The notes beneath the pieces were generated by a model. It did no database searches and was not told the DNA's origin. It worked only from the letters and a program-made list of their open reading frames with translations. DNA of 7,718 nt from Candidatus Nomurabacteria bacterium RIFCSPHIGHO2_01_FULL_39_9 (GTDB taxonomy: Bacteria; Patescibacteriota; Minisyncoccia; Phycocordibacterales; DATEUR01), in NCBI GenBank assembly GCA_001786825.1, contig MFTL01000008.1, positions 14,137 through 21,854 on the forward strand, written 5' to 3'. This document shows, in pieces, positions 5,931 through 7,718 of this stretch. Numbering within the stretch: position 1 is the stretch's first letter; every line of letters starts with the position of its first letter. A program made the position numbers and the translations under genes.

Positions 5931-7499
5931 TTATTGTTTGCATTTCAAACAAAGATCTCGGAATTCAGCCGGTATATAATCGCAAGAAGGCGCTAAAGAA
6001 AACTTTTCACAAATTTCACCCATCATATCCGGCGGCGGAGTCATACCGGTCAGCGGAGTTATACCACTTTCCATTCCAGACGGAGTATAGCCTTCGGGCG
6101 GAATCATTCCTTTTGGAATTGTCGGTTTGAAATTTGCCATACAACTCATAACAATTTCTTTAACATTTGCTTCTGTCGCCTCACCACTTTTAAATTTCTC
6201 TTCTAGATTGCTACCTAATTTTTCTTTAAGACAGCTTTGAATCTCTGGCGGTACCTGACCCATCATTTGTTCAAATTTACCCATCATCTCTTCTTTTATT
6301 GCCGAACCGCATTCCTCCATTAGTTTACCCATCTCCGGACCAATCTCTACCTCTTCGCCTGCTTCGATCTTTGCAACCTTTTCTGAACCAAGTTTTTCTT
6401 CAACGCAAGCTCTCATCTCCGGTGGCATTTGAGATAATCCTTCTCTAAATTGCTTAAGGCCTTCCTTCATCATTCCAGCAAAACATCCTTTCACTTTTTC
6501 ACCAATGGCCGGGCCGGGCGTAAGTGTGCCCGCTTGAATTTCTTCAATAATATTTTCGCCGAGGTTTTCTTTAAGACAAGAAACGACTTCCGGCGGCGCC
6601 ATTTCAAGTCCTTCTTTCAAGCGCATCATGCCCTCCTTCATTTCTTTTATTTTCTCTTCCGGAATAAGACCGTGTTTTTCGGCAAACTTAAAACAAGATT
6701 CTTGGTTTTCCGGATTATTGCAATAACTTTCACAAGATTCTTTAGAACGACAATCACCAGGACCTTTGCCGCCGGTCTTTCTAACAATCTCAGCCTCTTC
6801 TTTGCTAACAAAACCAGCTTTTTCGGCAAAATTTATACATTCGGTTGCATTTGCCTCTTTTTCGCAATAATTTTGACACTCATCTTTAGTTTTGCAACCG
6901 CCCGGCGACTGACCACTAGCAATCAGCGGAATAGCTTTGCGAGCATGTTCTAATTCTTCCGGCGGAATGAATCCAGCTTTTTCAGCAAAGGCAAAACATT
7001 CTTCGATATTCCCGGGCTTCTCACAATAGTCATCGCAAGATTTTTTATTACTGCAGCCACCCGGCAATTTTCCACCCTCTTTTAAAACTTTTTGAACTTT
7101 CTTTGCTTCTTTCAATTCGCTAGCTGGGATTAAATTATGTTTTTCAGCAAAAGTCAGACATTCGTCAACATTATTGATGTCGTTGCAATAACTCTCACAA
7201 GCTTCTTTATCTTTACAAGCACCAGGTCCTTCGCCTTTCAAGACATCAGCAAACTCTCTCGCGCGAGCCGCCTCGGGAGCTGAAACAAGACCATTCTTCT
7301 CACCAAAAGAAACACATGCAATAATATTTCCCGGCTTATCGCAATAACTCTTGCAATCACTTTCGCTTTTACAATTTCCTAACTCGGCAATTGGAAAAGA
7401 AATATCTGATTTAGTTTGAGCGCTGGCAGCCCCTACTGCAAAAACAAAGAATAGGGCTATCAATAATACTAATTTAGAATTGTTTTGAATTGTATTCAT
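5931..7499 (-). CDS. Secreted cysteine-rich tandem-repeat protein of unknown function
   Basis: 522 residues. A Sec signal peptide (1-27) ends in ASA before Gln28. Residues 43-300 hold five tandem units, each with exact spacing C-x5-C-x3-C-x8-C followed by FxEKxxxx (first Cys at 43, 95, 149, 202 and 250). Residues 302-467 hold three units of a second type starting PPE-x3-C and containing (E/K)xLG, with a second Cys 30-32 residues later (308/339, 365/397, 423/453). After a Pro/Gly/Met linker, the tail has C497, C506, C517 and C520. The total is 30 cysteines and there is no anchor after the signal peptide, so the mature protein is probably exported and disulfide-bonded or metal-binding. I recognise the Cys4 unit as typical of Patescibacteria secreted proteins but know no assigned function. 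No Shine-Dalgarno precedes the ATG. Confidence 0.88.
   Translation of the reverse strand: MNTIQNNSKLVLLIALFFVFAVGAASAQTKSDISFPIAELGNCKSESDCKSYCDKPGNIIACVSFGEKNGLVSAPEAARAREFADVLKGEGPGACKDKEACESYCNDINNVDECLTFAEKHNLIPASELKEAKKVQKVLKEGGKLPGGCSNKKSCDDYCEKPGNIEECFAFAEKAGFIPPEELEHARKAIPLIASGQSPGGCKTKDECQNYCEKEANATECINFAEKAGFVSKEEAEIVRKTGGKGPGDCRSKESCESYCNNPENQESCFKFAEKHGLIPEEKIKEMKEGMMRLKEGLEMAPPEVVSCLKENLGENIIEEIQAGTLTPGPAIGEKVKGCFAGMMKEGLKQFREGLSQMPPEMRACVEEKLGSEKVAKIEAGEEVEIGPEMGKLMEECGSAIKEEMMGKFEQMMGQVPPEIQSCLKEKLGSNLEEKFKSGEATEANVKEIVMSCMANFKPTIPKGMIPPEGYTPSGMESGITPLTGMTPPPDMMGEICEKFSLAPSCDYIPAEFRDLCLKCKQ
6099..6596 (-). repeat. Second repeat family, three PPE-x3-C units
   Basis: Three coding units begin at residues 302, 359 and 417 of the Cys-repeat protein (periods 57 and 58). 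Each starts Pro-Pro-Glu-x3-Cys, followed by Leu or Val, acidic/basic residues and Leu-Gly, then a Gly-Glu turn, a helix with the second Cys, and a Met-rich amphipathic stretch. The third unit diverges at its end. They share no spacing with the C-x5-C units upstream. Confidence 0.82.
6600..7373 (-). repeat. First repeat family, five C-x5-C-x3-C-x8-C units
   Basis: Five tandem coding units start at residues 43, 95, 149, 202 and 250 (periods 52, 54, 53 and 48). Every unit keeps the four cysteine spacings exactly. Also conserved are Tyr before the third Cys, Asn in the x8 loop, and Phe-x-Glu-Lys after the fourth Cys, then a Pro/Ser-Glu turn and a charged helix. Linkers end in Pro-Gly-Gly or Pro-Gly-Ala/Asp before the next Cys. 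Units are diverged in sequence, so the array is old rather than a recent amplification. Confidence 0.92.
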
Positions 7500-7532
7500 A
7501 TTTTTTAATTTTTTTAAAAATAATTATTTAAA

Positions 7533-7718
7533 CTAATTTGCAAATGGATTTTTGTAACCATCAGAGTAAGGATTGAGACTCGTATCAAATGGATTGAGTT
7601 CTGGTAAATTCTCTGCCGGATTTTCACCTGCCGTCGACTCAAAGAGCGTCTCGCCAAGTGTTTGTGTTGTGGCTTCTTCTGGTGCTTGTTTTAATTTGTT
7701 TTGCTTTGAAACAAAATA
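7533..7718 (-). CDS. C-terminal 61 residues of a protein with repeated NP[FY] motifs, 5' end cut by window edge
   Basis: An open frame enters from the right edge and ends at TAG (7535-7533). The visible part begins YFVSKQNKLKQ, which looks like the basic end of a membrane helix, continues through an acidic, Thr-rich stretch (PEEATTQTLGETLFEST), and ends in spaced Asn-Pro motifs: NPA (33-35), NPFD (42-45), NPYSDGY (49-55) and NPFAN (57-61). I recall similar NPF-rich tails on short membrane-anchored proteins of Patescibacteria, with no known role. The frame has no internal stop, and the next gene begins 33 bases after its stop in the same direction. The N-terminus is needed to identify the family. 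Confidence 0.7.
   Translation of the reverse strand, partial: YFVSKQNKLKQAPEEATTQTLGETLFESTAGENPAENLPELNPFDTSLNPYSDGYKNPFAN

Noticed and set aside
6450..6953. 167-codon plus-strand frame rich in Phe
   Set aside because: It is the reverse complement of Glu/Lys-rich codons in the Cys-repeat gene; the Phe-rich composition is an expected by-product.
7511..7529. AT palindromes TTTTTAAAAA and AAATAATTATTT in the gap before the Cys-repeat gene
   Set aside because: They contain no G or C and lie in a pure A/T stretch where such palindromes arise by chance; no terminator or operator can be supported.

Overview
The window is AT-rich and tightly packed, with every gene on the minus strand. It reads like a Candidate Phyla Radiation (Patescibacteria) genome, most likely a Parcubacteria-type lineage. 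That assignment is inference from several traits: small exported proteins beginning with a Lys-Gly-Phe/Leu leader and a single hydrophobic helix, a large secreted Cys-repeat protein, an N-terminal helical mini-domain followed by a polyproline linker and membrane helices, a LemA/DUF2207 pair, and near-absence of Shine-Dalgarno sequences. The code is standard: TGA never occurs in frame as a sense codon. The stops seen are five TAA and three TAG.

In transcription order (right to left) the window holds: the last 61 codons of an exported-looking protein ending in repeated Asn-Pro-Phe motifs (7533-7718); a 522-residue secreted protein built from two unrelated families of tandem Cys repeats (5931-7499); LemA (5337-5903); a 163-residue membrane-anchored protein with a PsbP-like outer domain (4826-5317); three small leader-anchored proteins with different outer domains, namely FG-GAP-like (4127-4750), a six-Cys domain (3562-4092) and Gmad2/Ig-like (3042-3542); a 488-residue polytopic protein with a polyproline linker and a PsbP-like C-terminus (1538-3004); and a DUF2207 membrane protein cut by the left window edge (1-1533).

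All intergenic gaps are 4 to 75 bases, so one or a few polycistronic units are plausible, and no gene-free stretch exceeds 100 bases. The unifying theme is the cell envelope: each protein has a signal peptide, an N-terminal anchor or several membrane helices, and presents a domain outside. LemA and DUF2207 proteins are often direct neighbours elsewhere; here five envelope genes sit between them, suggesting a surface-protein locus framed by the pair. No RNA gene, mobile element, CRISPR array or convincing intrinsic terminator was seen.
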